Source: Frankiales bacterium
GTDB taxonomy: Bacteria; Actinomycetota; Actinomycetes; Mycobacteriales; SCTD01
Length of the DNA: 13,250 nucleotides
Direction of reading: 5' to 3'
Assembly: GCA_025464695.1 (NCBI GenBank)
Contig: JAODNQ010000230.1
Span: forward strand, 1 to 13,250
Part shown: positions 1-6,485 of the stretch, one piece after another
Layout of the letters: each line of letters opens with the position of its first letter
How positions within the stretch are numbered: position 1 is the stretch's first letter
Position numbers and translations under genes: made by a program
The notes under the pieces: generated by a model
The model's database searches: none
Seen by the model: the letters and a program-made list of their open reading frames with translations, nothing else
What the model was told of the DNA's origin: nothing

Positions 1-1250
1 CCGGCGAGCCGACCGAGCTCGGCCTCGGCCGCGGACGCCCGCGAGCGCAGGGCCCCGACCTGCCCGGTCAGCCGGGCCAGGCCCTCGCGCCGGTCGGCCA
101 CGGCGCGGACGGCGGCGACCAGGGCCTTCTCCTCGGCAGCGAGCGCCGACTCGAGGTCGGTCCGGCGGGTGACGGCGTCGCGCAGCCGCTCAGCGTCCGC
201 CGCCTGCTGCTCGACCAGCGCCCGCTCCTGCTCGCGGACCTGCTCGGCCTCGGCCTCGAGCTGCTCGGGGTCGCGGCCCGGCCGGCCCTGGTCGGGCAGC
301 GGGCCGGTGAGGTGGCGCCGCCGCTCGGACGCCAGGTTCGCCGTCCCGCGCAGCCGCTCCTCGAGCGCCGACAGCCGGTACCAGGTGTCCTGGGCGCGGG
401 CCAGCCGCGGCGCCTGCTCCGCGGTCGCGGCCTCCAGCGCCGCCTCCTGCTGCTGCAGCTGCGCCAGCGCGGTCTCGACCTCGGCGCGCCGGGCCCGCAG
501 CGCCGTCTCGTCGCGGACCTCGGCGGCGAGCGTCGTGCGCAGCTGCACGAGGTCGTCGGCGAGCAGCCGCAGGCGGGCGTCGCGCAGGTCGGCCTGCACC
601 TGGGAGGCCCTCCGGGCGACCTCCGCCTGCCGCCCGAGCGGCTTGAGCTGGCGGCGCAGCTCGGCGGTGAGGTCCTGCAGCCGCGTGAGGTTGGCCTGCA
701 TCGCCTCGAGCTTGCGGAGCGCCTTCTCCTTGCGCTTCTTGTGCTTGAGGACGCCGGCCGCCTCCTCGATGAACGCCCGACGGTCCTCGGGCCGCGCGCT
801 CAGCACGGCGTCCAGCTGCCCCTGCCCGACGACGACGTGCAGCTCCCGGCCGATGCCGCTGTCGCTCATCAGCTCCTGGACGTCGACCAGCCGGCACTTC
901 GTCCCGTTGATCGCGTACTCGCTGCCGCCGTCGCGGAACATCAGCCGGGTGATCGTCACCTCGGCGTACTCGATGGGCAGGGCGCCGTCGGCGTTGTCGA
1001 TCGTCAGGGTCACCTCGGCCCGCCCCAGCGGCGGCTTGCCGGGCGTCCCGGCGAAGATGACGTCCTCCATCTTGCCGCCGCGCAGCGCCTTGGCCCCCTG
1101 CTCGCCGAGCACCCAGGCCATCGCGTCGACGACGTTGCTCTTGCCCGAGCCGTTCGGGCCGACCACGCAGGTGATGCCGGGCTCGAAGCGCAGCGTCGTG
1201 GCGGACGCGAAGGACTTGAAGCCCTTCAAGGTGAGGCTCTTGAGGTGCAC
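1..1250 (-). CDS. smc: Chromosome segregation protein SMC, N-terminal part (cut by window edge)
   Basis: SMC is the ATPase core of the condensin complex that works with ScpA and ScpB to organise and segregate the chromosome. The visible 416 residues begin [14 protein letters not shown], a signature SMC start. The Walker A loop GPNGSGKS lies at residues 31-38, followed by the conserved [20 protein letters not shown] region. From about residue 170 the protein becomes a long Ala/Arg/Glu/Leu-rich coiled coil that runs off the left edge. The hinge, second coiled coil and C-terminal Walker B half are outside the window. The GTG start at 1250 is supported by AGGGAAGGA about four bases upstream and by the exact fit to the family N-terminus. 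It follows a hairpin terminator and a possible -10 box, so it probably has its own promoter. Identification is secure; the full length cannot be judged. Confidence 0.97.
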   Translation of the reverse strand, partial: MHLKSLTLKGFKSFASATTLRFEPGITCVVGPNGSGKSNVVDAMAWVLGEQGAKALRGGKMEDVIFAGTPGKPPLGRAEVTLTIDNADGALPIEYAEVTITRLMFRDGGSEYAINGTKCRLVDVQELMSDSGIGRELHVVVGQGQLDAVLSARPEDRRAFIEEAAGVLKHKKRKEKALRKLEAMQANLTRLQDLTAELRRQLKPLGRQAEVARRASQVQADLRDARLRLLADDLVQLRTTLAAEVRDETALRARRAEVETALAQLQQQEAALEAATAEQAPRLARAQDTWYRLSALEERLRGTANLASERRRHLTGPLPDQGRPGRDPEQLEAEAEQVREQERALVEQQAADAERLRDAVTRRTDLESALAAEEKALVAAVRAVADRREGLARLTGQVGALRSRASAAEAELGRLA

Positions 1251-1275
1251 GGCGTCCTTCCCTGGGCTCGGGGGC

Positions 1276-1281
1276 ACGGTA
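1276..1281 (-). promoter_or_regulatory. Possible -10 element of smc
   Basis: On the minus strand TACCGT fits the actinobacterial TANNNT -10 pattern and lies 25 bases upstream of the smc GTG, which would give a short leader that still contains the ribosome-binding site AGGGAAGGA. No good -35 match is seen at 17-18 bases, so this is a pattern match only. Confidence 0.35.
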
Positions 1282-1332
1282 GCGGCAGCACCAACGGCCG
1301 GCGGCACGGGCGACCGTCCCCGGACACGACGA

Positions 1333-1358
1333 AGGCCGGCCCCCTCGGGGACCGGCCT
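1333..1358 (-). terminator. Hairpin terminator between the 66-residue gene and smc
   Basis: The arms AGGCCGGTCCCC and GGGGGCCGGCCT (minus strand) pair over about 11 bp with one G-T wobble around a CGAG loop. The hairpin starts 13 bases after the stop of the upstream 66-residue gene and lies before the smc leader. There is no real T-tract, as is usual for actinobacterial hairpin terminators, so it may also be read as bidirectional. Confidence 0.7.
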
Positions 1359-1371
1359 CGCGGGTGGAGCG

Positions 1372-1572
1372 CTAGCTGAAGGCGGGCTCGTCGACGCGCT
1401 CGTCGAGCGTGAGCAGACGCAGGTCGTCGTCGGTCACCGAGAGGTCGGCGTGGCTGCGCAGCGCTGCGAGCTCCGCCTCGAGCTCGGCGACCCGCCCGCG
1501 CAGGCGGCGCACCTCAGCGGCGAGCCGCAGGTCGTTGCTGGCACCGATGTGCCCGAACAAGGCCTTGGCCAT
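1372..1572 (-). CDS. Small conserved-looking coiled-coil protein of unknown function (66 aa)
   Basis: The product is 66 residues. A short N-terminal block ([10 protein letters not shown]) is followed by a charged heptad-like helix at about residues 16-40 ([19 protein letters not shown]), then an acidic tail containing LLTLDE and ending EPAFS. The start is supported by GGAGG six bases before the ATG. The gene is monocistronic: it has a promoter-like site about 150 bases upstream and a strong hairpin just downstream. I recall similar short MAKALxGH proteins annotated as hypothetical in actinobacteria, but that is memory and not a search. The coiled coil suggests it dimerises or binds a partner; no enzymatic motif is visible. 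I cannot assign a function. The neighbouring smc gives no proof of a link. Confidence 0.75.
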   Translation of the reverse strand: MAKALFGHIGASNDLRLAAEVRRLRGRVAELEAELAALRSHADLSVTDDDLRLLTLDERVDEPAFS

Positions 1573-1720
1573 GACTGTCCTCCGCGTTGAGGGTGTGGAT
1601 CCACGGACCCTGGTGTCTGCCTGGCGCCGGGGCGGCTGCTGTGCCACCGTGCGGAAGGCGCACAGGCGGGCGGGGCAGACGGACCGGGCACCCGGGGCGA
1701 CTCCCAGGTGTGGTGACCTC

Positions 1721-1749
1721 ACTGTCTCACCCGGCCCTGCCCAGGTCAA
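1721..1749 (-). promoter_or_regulatory. Promoter-like site for the 66-residue protein gene
   Basis: On the minus strand a -35-like TTGACC (1749-1744) is separated by 17 bases from GACAGT (1726-1721), which matches TANNNT except at its first base. Initiation near 1714 would leave a leader of about 140 nt before the ATG at 1572, long for a 66-residue protein. Tandem 11-bp repeats lie immediately upstream. Confidence 0.5.
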
Positions 1750-1755
1750 GGACCT

Positions 1756-1777
1756 CGTCACGGTCCGGTCACGGTCC
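1756..1777. repeat. Tandem 11-bp direct repeat upstream of a -35 box
   Basis: On the plus strand CGTCACGGTCC (1756-1766) is followed directly by GGTCACGGTCC (1767-1777), differing at one position. The period of 11 bp is one helical turn, and the pair ends seven bases upstream of the TTGACC -35-like hexamer. This is the usual place and spacing for an activator such as a winged-helix response regulator. No specific regulator can be named from the sequence. Confidence 0.55.
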
Positions 1778-1822
1778 TGGGCGGGCGGACGACCGGGCGG
1801 GACCGGCGTCGTCGACGCCTCG

Positions 1823-2104
1823 CTACCGCTCCGCGAAGCCGGCGTCAGGGCCGAGCCGCGGCGCCGACCAGTGCGCTCCCACGTGCTCCACGCAGCCCGG
1901 CGTGCCGCTCCCGTCCAGCAGCGCCAGCAGCGCCTCGCAGGCCTCCCGAGAGCCTTCGGCCACCACCTCGACCCGGCCGTCCTCGCGGTTCGTCGCCGAG
2001 CCCACCAGCCCGAGCTCGAGCGCCCTCGCGCGGGTCCACCAGCGGAAGCCCACGCCCTGCACGCGCCCCCGCACGTGGGCCGTGACACGGACGCGGGTGG
2101 ACAC
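1823..2104 (-). CDS. acyP: Acylphosphatase
   Basis: Acylphosphatases hydrolyse carboxyl-phosphate bonds of small acyl phosphates such as acetyl phosphate or carbamoyl phosphate in the cytosol. The 93-residue product has the whole small alpha/beta domain. The first signature is [12 protein letters not shown] (residues 13-24) with the catalytic Arg at 21. The second is [13 protein letters not shown] (39-51) with the catalytic Asn at 39. It ends in GFAER, close to the usual GFxIR. I chose the GTG at 2104: it gives the family's normal length, and a TACCCT box lies eight bases upstream, which suggests a leaderless transcript. A longer TTG start at 2131 would lie upstream of that box and add nine non-conserved residues. 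The gene is divergent from a lipoprotein. Placement between mutM and smc is typical for actinobacteria. Confidence 0.93.
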   Translation of the reverse strand: MSTRVRVTAHVRGRVQGVGFRWWTRARALELGLVGSATNREDGRVEVVAEGSREACEALLALLDGSGTPGCVEHVGAHWSAPRLGPDAGFAER

Positions 2105-2112
2105 GGGACGCG

Positions 2113-2118
2113 AGGGTA
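2113..2118 (-). promoter_or_regulatory. -10 element of acyP, leaderless type
   Basis: TACCCT on the minus strand fits TANNNT and ends eight bases before the GTG at 2104. Transcription would therefore start at or next to the start codon. No Shine-Dalgarno sequence precedes this GTG, consistent with leaderless translation. Confidence 0.5.
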
Positions 2119-2157
2119 GGGGCCCAGGCAAGAGCCCGTCCCCCTGGAGGTCCGCCC

Positions 2158-2451
2158 GTGTCCCGCCCTGTCGCCCTCGTCCTCGCCGGCGCTGCCGCGC
2201 TCGCTCTGCTGAGCGGCTGCAGCGAGGGCTCGGACGCCTTCAACGGCAACCTCCCCGACGACCAGGCCCAGACCCGGCAGCAGCAGGTCGTGCAGACCCC
2301 GGAGGTCGTCGCGCCCGACCTCCCGTACGAGACGCCGCCGCTGGTCGTGCCGCTGCCCGGCCCCACGGGCGGCCTGCCCGGCGATGTCCCGACCGCGGCA
2401 GCGCCGGCGAGCCCCGGCGAGGGCGACCGCGCCGAGCTCGACCAGGAGTAG
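2158..2451 (+). CDS. Small secreted lipoprotein, Pro-rich, unknown function
   Basis: The 97-residue product starts with a classical lipoprotein signal: a basic N-terminus (SRP), a hydrophobic stretch at residues 5-18, and the lipobox LSGC with the lipidated Cys at 21. The mature part is only about 77 residues, low in predicted structure, rich in Pro, Gly, Ala, Gln and acidic residues, with a [15 protein letters not shown] stretch. It has no recognisable domain. The GTG start is supported by GGAGG seven bases upstream. It is expected to be anchored to the outer face of the membrane after Lgt and LspA processing. It lies divergently 53 bases from acyP and ahead of a Cys-rich small protein gene. 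It may be a lineage-specific envelope protein. Function is unknown. Confidence 0.75.
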   Translation: MSRPVALVLAGAAALALLSGCSEGSDAFNGNLPDDQAQTRQQQVVQTPEVVAPDLPYETPPLVVPLPGPTGGLPGDVPTAAAPASPGEGDRAELDQE

Positions 2452-2475
2452 CCGGCAGCGCCCGGCCCGGCCGCC

Positions 2476-2481
2476 TAGGGT
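2476..2481 (+). promoter_or_regulatory. -10 element, leaderless type, for the Cys-rich small protein
   Basis: TAGGGT matches TANNNT and is followed by exactly six bases before the GTG at 2488. This is the arrangement seen for leaderless mRNAs in actinobacteria, and no Shine-Dalgarno sequence is present. Expression therefore need not depend on the lipoprotein gene upstream. Confidence 0.55.
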
Positions 2482-2487
2482 CGTCGG

Positions 2488-2709
2488 GTGGCGCTGCGCA
2501 TCTCCCCCTGCCGGACGGTGTGCGACTGGCGGCGCACGCCGGCAGACCTCGCCGGCGAGCCGCTGTTCGCGTGCGCCGGCTGCGGGTCGCAGTGGGTGCC
2601 GAGCGAGCCGTGGACGCCGCGCCAGGCCGACGGCGCCGTCCCCGTCGAGGTCCGCGCCGCGCTCACCAGCGACCGGCCCGCGGCCGCGGCTGGCAGCGCG
2701 GGCAGCTGA
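2488..2709 (+). CDS. Small Cys-rich (possible zinc-ribbon) protein of unknown function
   Basis: The 73-residue product has four Cys: CRTVC at residues 8-12 and CAGC at 29-32. These could form a zinc knuckle, although the first pair is spaced Cys-x3-Cys. A conserved-looking block, [12 protein letters not shown] (33-44), follows. The Ala-rich tail is low complexity. The GTG start is supported by a TAGGGT box six bases upstream. Its last 47 bases overlap the 3' end of mutM on the other strand, so the overlap codes for protein on both strands. I believe similar short actinobacterial proteins exist as hypotheticals, but I cannot confirm it here. Function is unknown; a small metal-binding or nucleic-acid-binding role is only a guess. 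Confidence 0.65.
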   Translation: MALRISPCRTVCDWRRTPADLAGEPLFACAGCGSQWVPSEPWTPRQADGAVPVEVRAALTSDRPAAAAGSAGS

Positions 2710-3517
2710 ACGAGCTCCGGTTCGTGAACGACTCGCGGCGGAGCGGCGTCCCGCACCGCGAGCACGGCTGGTCCTCCCGGCCGTAGGCGTTCAACGAGCG
2801 CGCGAACAGCCCGCTGACGCCCTCGGTGGACACGTAGAGGGCGTCGAAGCTCGTCCCGCCCTGCTGCAGCGACTCCTCCAGCACGGCCCGGGCGTGCGCC
2901 AGCAGCTCGCGCGCCTTCGGGCGCGTCACGAGCTCGGTCGGCCGCGCGCCGTGCAGCCGGGCGCGCCACAGCGTCTCGTCCGCGTAGATGTTGCCGATGC
3001 CGCTCACGAGCGTCTGGTCGAGCAGGGCGCGCTTGACGCCGGTGTGCTTGGCCCGGAGCCCCGCCACGAACGCCTCGTCGTCGAACTGCGGGTCCAGCGG
3101 GTCGCGGGCGATGTGCGCGATGGTGTGCGGCAGGGCTGCTCCTCCGGCCACCACGGCCAGGCCGCCGAACGTGCGCTGGTCCACGAAGCGCAGCTCGCGC
3201 CCCCCGTCGGTGAAGGTGAACCGGATGCGGAGGTGGGTCTCGTCCGGCTGGTCGGCCGGCTTCACCAGCAGCTGCCCGCTCATGCCCAGGTGCCCGGTCA
3301 GGGCGTCGCCGCTGTCCAGGGGCAGCCACAGGTACTTGCCCCGCCGCTCGGCGGACGTGACCTCGCGGCCCTCGAGCAGGGCGCGGAAGTCGTCCGCCCC
3401 GGCCTCGTGGCGTCGCACCGCGCGCGGGTGCCGGACCTCGACGGTCGCCACGGTCCGCCCGACGACGCCGCGCTCCAGGCCCCGGCGGACGACCTCGACC
3501 TCCGGCAGCTCGGGCAC
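2663..3517 (-). CDS. mutM: Formamidopyrimidine-DNA glycosylase (Fpg/MutM)
   Basis: This bifunctional glycosylase and AP lyase removes 8-oxoguanine and formamidopyrimidines from DNA. The 284-residue product keeps the PELPEVE start, with the Pro at residue 2 that forms the Schiff base and Glu at 3. The conserved lysine of RRGKYL is at 61. The helix-two-turn-helix region includes GIGNIYADE. The C-terminal zinc finger has Cys at 252, 255, 272 and 275, with the DNA-contacting Arg of TNRSS at 267. A short PRPRAGRW tail follows. The GTG start is fixed by the need for Pro at position 2 and overlaps the rnc stop by one base (TAGTG), indicating coupled translation. It is the last gene of the DUF177-to-mutM run, and its 3' end overlaps a convergent small gene by 47 bases. 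Confidence 0.97.
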   Translation of the reverse strand: MPELPEVEVVRRGLERGVVGRTVATVEVRHPRAVRRHEAGADDFRALLEGREVTSAERRGKYLWLPLDSGDALTGHLGMSGQLLVKPADQPDETHLRIRFTFTDGGRELRFVDQRTFGGLAVVAGGAALPHTIAHIARDPLDPQFDDEAFVAGLRAKHTGVKRALLDQTLVSGIGNIYADETLWRARLHGARPTELVTRPKARELLAHARAVLEESLQQGGTSFDALYVSTEGVSGLFARSLNAYGREDQPCSRCGTPLRRESFTNRSSFSCPRCQPRPRAGRW

Positions 3518-4305
3518 TAGCCCGGCACGCCCTCGCCCGGCACGAGCTGGCCCGGGTCGTCCCTGCCCAGCACGCCCTGGTCCCCTGCGTCCACCCCGGG
3601 CACCGCCTGCTCCGGGTCGTCGGCCCGCAGCACCGCGCACGCCGCCTGGGCCGCGACCTGCTCGGCCTCCTTCTTGCTGCGGCCGGCACCTGCGCCCCGC
3701 ACCTGCCCCGCCAGGGCGACCTCGGCGGTGAAGTGCTTCGCGTGGTCCGGGCCGGTCTCCTCGAGCGCGTAGGAGGGGACCCCGAGGCCACGGGCCGCCC
3801 CGAGCTCCTGCAGCGCGGTCTTCCAGTCCAGGGCGCCGTCGTGCTGCGACGCGGCCGCCATGAGCGGGTCGAACAGCGCCCGGACGAGGGTCGTCGCCCC
3901 GTCGATCCCGTGCTCGACGTAGACGGCGCCGATGAGCGCCTCCATGGTGTCGGCCAGGATCGTGGTCTTGTCGCGGCCGCCCGTGGTGTCCTCCCCGCGG
4001 CCCAGCCGCAGCCACCGCCCGAGGTCCAGCCGGCGGGCGACGTCGGCCAGCGCCCGGGTGTTGACGACGCCGGCCCGGAGCTTGGCCAGCTGCCCCTCCG
4101 GGAGGTCGGGGTTGTTGCGGTACAGCGCGTCGGTCACGACCAGGCCGAGGACGGCGTCGCCGAGGAACTCCAGCCGCTCGTTGGTGGGCAGCCCGCCGTG
4201 CTCGTAGGCGTAGGAGCGGTGCGTCAGGGCGCGCTCGAGCAGCGCGGGCTCCAGCGGTGTGCCCAGCGCGGTCTCGAGCAGGGCGTAGGAGGCGGGAGCG
4301 TTCAC
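3517..4305 (-). CDS. rnc: Ribonuclease III
   Basis: RNase III cleaves double-stranded RNA, above all in the processing of 16S and 23S rRNA precursors. The 262-residue product has the catalytic signature [12 protein letters not shown] at 42-53, with metal ligands Glu46 and Asp50, and the second pair Asp119 and Glu122 in [10 protein letters not shown] double-stranded RNA binding domain begins at [10 protein letters not shown] and carries the basic SKKEAEQ helix. After this domain comes a tail of about 36 residues rich in Gly, Asp, Val and Pro, with three VPG copies, longer than in the typical bacterial enzyme. The GTG start overlaps the acpP stop in GTGA, and its own stop overlaps the mutM start. 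No Shine-Dalgarno was needed to place the start. Confidence 0.97.
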   Translation of the reverse strand: MNAPASYALLETALGTPLEPALLERALTHRSYAYEHGGLPTNERLEFLGDAVLGLVVTDALYRNNPDLPEGQLAKLRAGVVNTRALADVARRLDLGRWLRLGRGEDTTGGRDKTTILADTMEALIGAVYVEHGIDGATTLVRALFDPLMAAASQHDGALDWKTALQELGAARGLGVPSYALEETGPDHAKHFTAEVALAGQVRGAGAGRSKKEAEQVAAQAACAVLRADDPEQAVPGVDAGDQGVLGRDDPGQLVPGEGVPG

Positions 4306-4574
4306 AGCCGGGCGACCGCGTAGTCGACGGCCTCGCCGACCGTGGCCAGCGCGTCGAGGTCCTCGTCCTCGATGTGGAAGCCCTGCTGCGCCCGGGGCGC
4401 GAGGGTCTCCTCCACGATCTCGACGATCTCGACCAGGGCGAGGGAGTCGGCCTGCAGGTCCTCGCGGAAGCGCGTGGCCCGGGTGACCGAGGCGGGGTCG
4501 ACCTCGAGCACGGTGGCGACCGCCGACTGCACGACCGCCAGGACGTCGTCGGCGGTGAGGACGCCGGCGGTCAT
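4302..4574 (-). CDS. acpP: Acyl carrier protein
   Basis: This small acidic carrier holds acyl chains on a phosphopantetheine arm. The attachment serine is Ser44 in the [11 protein letters not shown] motif. The protein is 90 residues, a little longer than the usual 75-85. After the DSL helix there is a stretch [15 protein letters not shown] in place of the tighter EEEFGIxIPDED of standard fatty-acid ACPs, which lengthens the loop between helices II and III. It sits between plsX and rnc with ATGA and GTGA overlaps, so it is translationally coupled to both. PlsX uses acyl-ACP as substrate, so a direct partnership is likely. Whether this is the main fatty-acid-synthesis ACP or one specialised for PlsX or another pathway cannot be decided here. 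Confidence 0.92.
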   Translation of the reverse strand: MTAGVLTADDVLAVVQSAVATVLEVDPASVTRATRFREDLQADSLALVEIVEIVEETLAPRAQQGFHIEDEDLDALATVGEAVDYAVARL

Positions 4575-5578
4575 GCGCTCGCCCGCAGTGCCTCGAGGGC
4601 CGCGGCCAGCCGCGGCACCATGCCCTGCTGGGCCGCCTGCGCGGCGACCCCGATGCAGCTCGCGACCGCGCGCGGCGAGCTGCTGCCGTGCCCCACCACC
4701 ACCACGCCGTCCACGCCCAGCAGCATGCCGCCTCCGAGCACCTCCGGCTGCATGTGGGCCGTCGCCTCGCTCATCGCCGGCAGCAGCTGCTCGGCGGCGA
4801 CCCTGCGCTCCGGCGTCGCCACGAACGCCTCCTGCAGCACCTCGGTGAGCATGCGCGCGGCCCCCTCGAGGCCCTTGAGCAGCACGTTGCCGGTGAACCC
4901 GTCGGTGACGACGACGTCGGCGACGCCGCCGTACGGGACGTCGCGACCCTCGACGTTGCCGATGAAGTCGAGCGGGAGGGCCGACAGGACGGCGTACGCG
5001 TCCTTGCGCAGGAGGTCGCCCTTGCCGGGCTCCTCGCCGTTGGTCAGCAGTCCGACCCGGGGGCTCGCGAGGCCCAGCCGGACGGTGGCGAAGGCCGCGC
5101 CGGCGAGGGCGAACTGGCCCAGCAGCTCGGGGGTCGCCTCGATCGTGGCGCCGCCGTCGAGGAAGACCAGCGGGCCGGCCTTGGCCGGGACGACGACCCC
5201 GAGGGCCGGGCGGGACATCCCCTTGAGCCGGCCGAGGGTGAACACCGCCGCGGCGAGCGCGGCCCCCGTCGAGCCGACGGAGACCATGGCGTCGGCGCCG
5301 CCGTCGCGCACGAGCCGGGCGCAGACCCGCACGGTGGCGTCGCGCTTGGCCCGGACCCCGCGGGCCGGGTCCTCGTCCATGCCGACCACCTGCGACGCCG
5401 CCACGACGTCGAGCCGCCCGGCAGCTCCTCGTTCGGCGAGGAGGCGGGCGGCGACGTCGGGCGGGCCGACCAGGACGACGTCGACCCCGGGCAGCTCGTC
5501 GGCGGCCAGCAGGGCGCCGTCGACGACCTGCTCGGGAGCACGGTCACCCCCGAGCAGGTCGAGGGCGACGCGCGTCAA
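4571..5578 (-). CDS. plsX: Phosphate acyltransferase PlsX
   Basis: PlsX converts acyl-ACP and phosphate to acyl phosphate, which PlsY uses to acylate glycerol-3-phosphate in the first step of phospholipid synthesis; it is a peripheral membrane enzyme. The 335-residue length is normal. Family motifs include DLLGGDRAP at residues 7-15 (usually DxMGGD), [15 protein letters not shown] and the FIGNVEGRD and [10 protein letters not shown] blocks. The start is a TTG 25 bases after the rpmF stop, chosen because the family begins at this point and no other in-frame start lies in the gap. I see no good Shine-Dalgarno, so translation may depend on coupling to rpmF. Its stop overlaps the acpP start (ATGA). 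Confidence 0.95.
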   Translation of the reverse strand: MTRVALDLLGGDRAPEQVVDGALLAADELPGVDVVLVGPPDVAARLLAERGAAGRLDVVAASQVVGMDEDPARGVRAKRDATVRVCARLVRDGGADAMVSVGSTGAALAAAVFTLGRLKGMSRPALGVVVPAKAGPLVFLDGGATIEATPELLGQFALAGAAFATVRLGLASPRVGLLTNGEEPGKGDLLRKDAYAVLSALPLDFIGNVEGRDVPYGGVADVVVTDGFTGNVLLKGLEGAARMLTEVLQEAFVATPERRVAAEQLLPAMSEATAHMQPEVLGGGMLLGVDGVVVVGHGSSSPRAVASCIGVAAQAAQQGMVPRLAAALEALRASA

Positions 5579-5603
5579 CGTCGTGCGGTCCGGAGGAGCT
5601 GGG

Positions 5604-5774
5604 TCAGACCGCGAGGACGGTGCGGCCGTCGTAGCGACCGCACTCGTGGCACACGGTGTGGGGGCGCGTGGTGTGGCCGCGGTCGCAGGTGGTGAGCACC
5701 GGGAGGGTGGTCTTCCACTGCGCGCGACGCGATCGGGTGTTGCTGCGCGACATCTTGCGCTTCGGGACGGCCAT
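5604..5774 (-). CDS. rpmF: 50S ribosomal protein L32
   Basis: L32 is a small protein of the large ribosomal subunit. The 56-residue product opens with the diagnostic MAVPKRKMSRSNTRSRRAQW. The C-terminal metal-binding part has Cys30, Cys42 and Cys45, but the usual second Cys (about position 33) is Gly, with His at 34. It may therefore be a Cys3-His site or a variant that binds zinc weakly. The ATG is well supported by GAGGAG six bases upstream; this site lies at the end of the DUF177 gene, whose stop is only two bases before the rpmF start. The DUF177-rpmF-plsX order is one of the most widely kept bacterial neighbourhoods. Confidence 0.96.
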   Translation of the reverse strand: MAVPKRKMSRSNTRSRRAQWKTTLPVLTTCDRGHTTRPHTVCHECGRYDGRTVLAV

Positions 5775-5776
5775 GA

Positions 5777-6436
5777 CTACTCCTCGGTGGTGCTGCGGGC
5801 GGGCTGGTCGGTGCTGGTCGTGGTCTTGTCGGTCGGGCTGGCGCCCAGGAGCCCGGACAGGGCCCCCCAGCGAGCGTCGACCACGTCGTGCGTGTGGCCC
5901 TCGGGCAGGTCGTCCAGGCGCTCGCCGCACTGGACGCACAGCCCGGAGCAGTCCGGGCTGCACAGCGGCGTGAGCGGCAGTGCGAGCACCACCGCGTCGC
6001 GCAGGACGGGTTCGAGGTCGAGCAGGTCGCCCTGCATGTGGGAGACCTCGTCGTCCTCGTCGTCGCCCCGGTTGCTGGCAGCGGCGTCGCGCTCGGCGTA
6101 GGTGAACAGCTCCTGCACCCGGACGGTCAGCTCGTCGCTGATCGGCTCGAGGCAGCGGCCGCACTCCCCCTCGAGCGGGCCCGTGACGGTCCCGCTCACG
6201 TACACGCCCTCCATGACGCTCTCGAGCCTGAGGTCCAGGTCGAGCTCGCCACCGACGGGCACGCCGATGAGGTCGACCAGGCCGAGGCCCTCGGGGGCAG
6301 GCGCGGTCCGCCGCACCTCCCGCATCGAGCCCGGACGCCGTCCCAGCTCGCGGGTGTCGATCACGAGGGGGGCGTGCGGGTCGAGTCGGGGGTGGGTGGA
6401 CTGCTGCCTGTCGTCGGGCACGGCTGATCTGCTCAT
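5777..6436 (-). CDS. yceD: DUF177 / YceD family protein (23S rRNA accumulation)
   Basis: The 219-residue product belongs to the YceD/DUF177 family, almost always encoded next to rpmF and linked to 23S rRNA accumulation. It carries a first Cys pair in CGRC (92-95) and a second cluster at Cys159, Cys163, Cys167 and Cys170 (CSPDCSGLCVQCG), with an acidic linker between them. The N-terminal region has the DTRELGRRPGSM block typical of actinobacterial members. I chose the ATG at 6436. An upstream in-frame start at 6466 would lie above the likely -10 box and adds unrelated residues. GGAG lies seven bases before this ATG. It heads the long operon down to mutM. Its exact biochemical role is not settled. 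Confidence 0.92.
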   Translation of the reverse strand: MSRSAVPDDRQQSTHPRLDPHAPLVIDTRELGRRPGSMREVRRTAPAPEGLGLVDLIGVPVGGELDLDLRLESVMEGVYVSGTVTGPLEGECGRCLEPISDELTVRVQELFTYAERDAAASNRGDDEDDEVSHMQGDLLDLEPVLRDAVVLALPLTPLCSPDCSGLCVQCGERLDDLPEGHTHDVVDARWGALSGLLGASPTDKTTTSTDQPARSTTEE

Positions 6437-6447
6437 CGTCGGGCTCC

Positions 6448-6453
6448 ACACTA
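6448..6453 (-). promoter_or_regulatory. -10 element heading the DUF177-to-mutM operon
   Basis: TAGTGT on the minus strand fits TANNNT and lies 11 bases before the ATG at 6436. Initiation would leave only a few leader bases, so the transcript would be almost leaderless. No -35 match is evident. Confidence 0.45.
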
Positions 6454-6458
6454 CCGGA

Positions 6459-6474
6459 CGGCGCACCTGCGCCG
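6459..6474. repeat. Perfect inverted repeat after the sepIVA-like gene
   Basis: CGGCGCACCTGCGCCG forms a 6-7 bp GC stem with a tiny loop. It starts 12 bases after the stop of the SepIVA-like gene and lies in the spacer upstream of the TAGTGT -10 box of the next operon. It may act as a terminator without a T-tract, an operator, or both. Confidence 0.45.
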
Positions 6475-6485
6475 GCCCGGTCGCG

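Noticed and set aside
169..1590. Long plus-strand open frame (about 470 codons) opposite smc
   Set aside because: It is a high-GC shadow: the translation is low complexity (Ser/Arg/Ala), has no family motif, and lies opposite a secure SMC coding region and the 66-residue gene.
2105..2131. TTG at 2131 as start of acylphosphatase
   Set aside because: It would lie upstream of the TACCCT -10-like box and add nine residues absent from the family; the GTG at 2104 gives the normal length.
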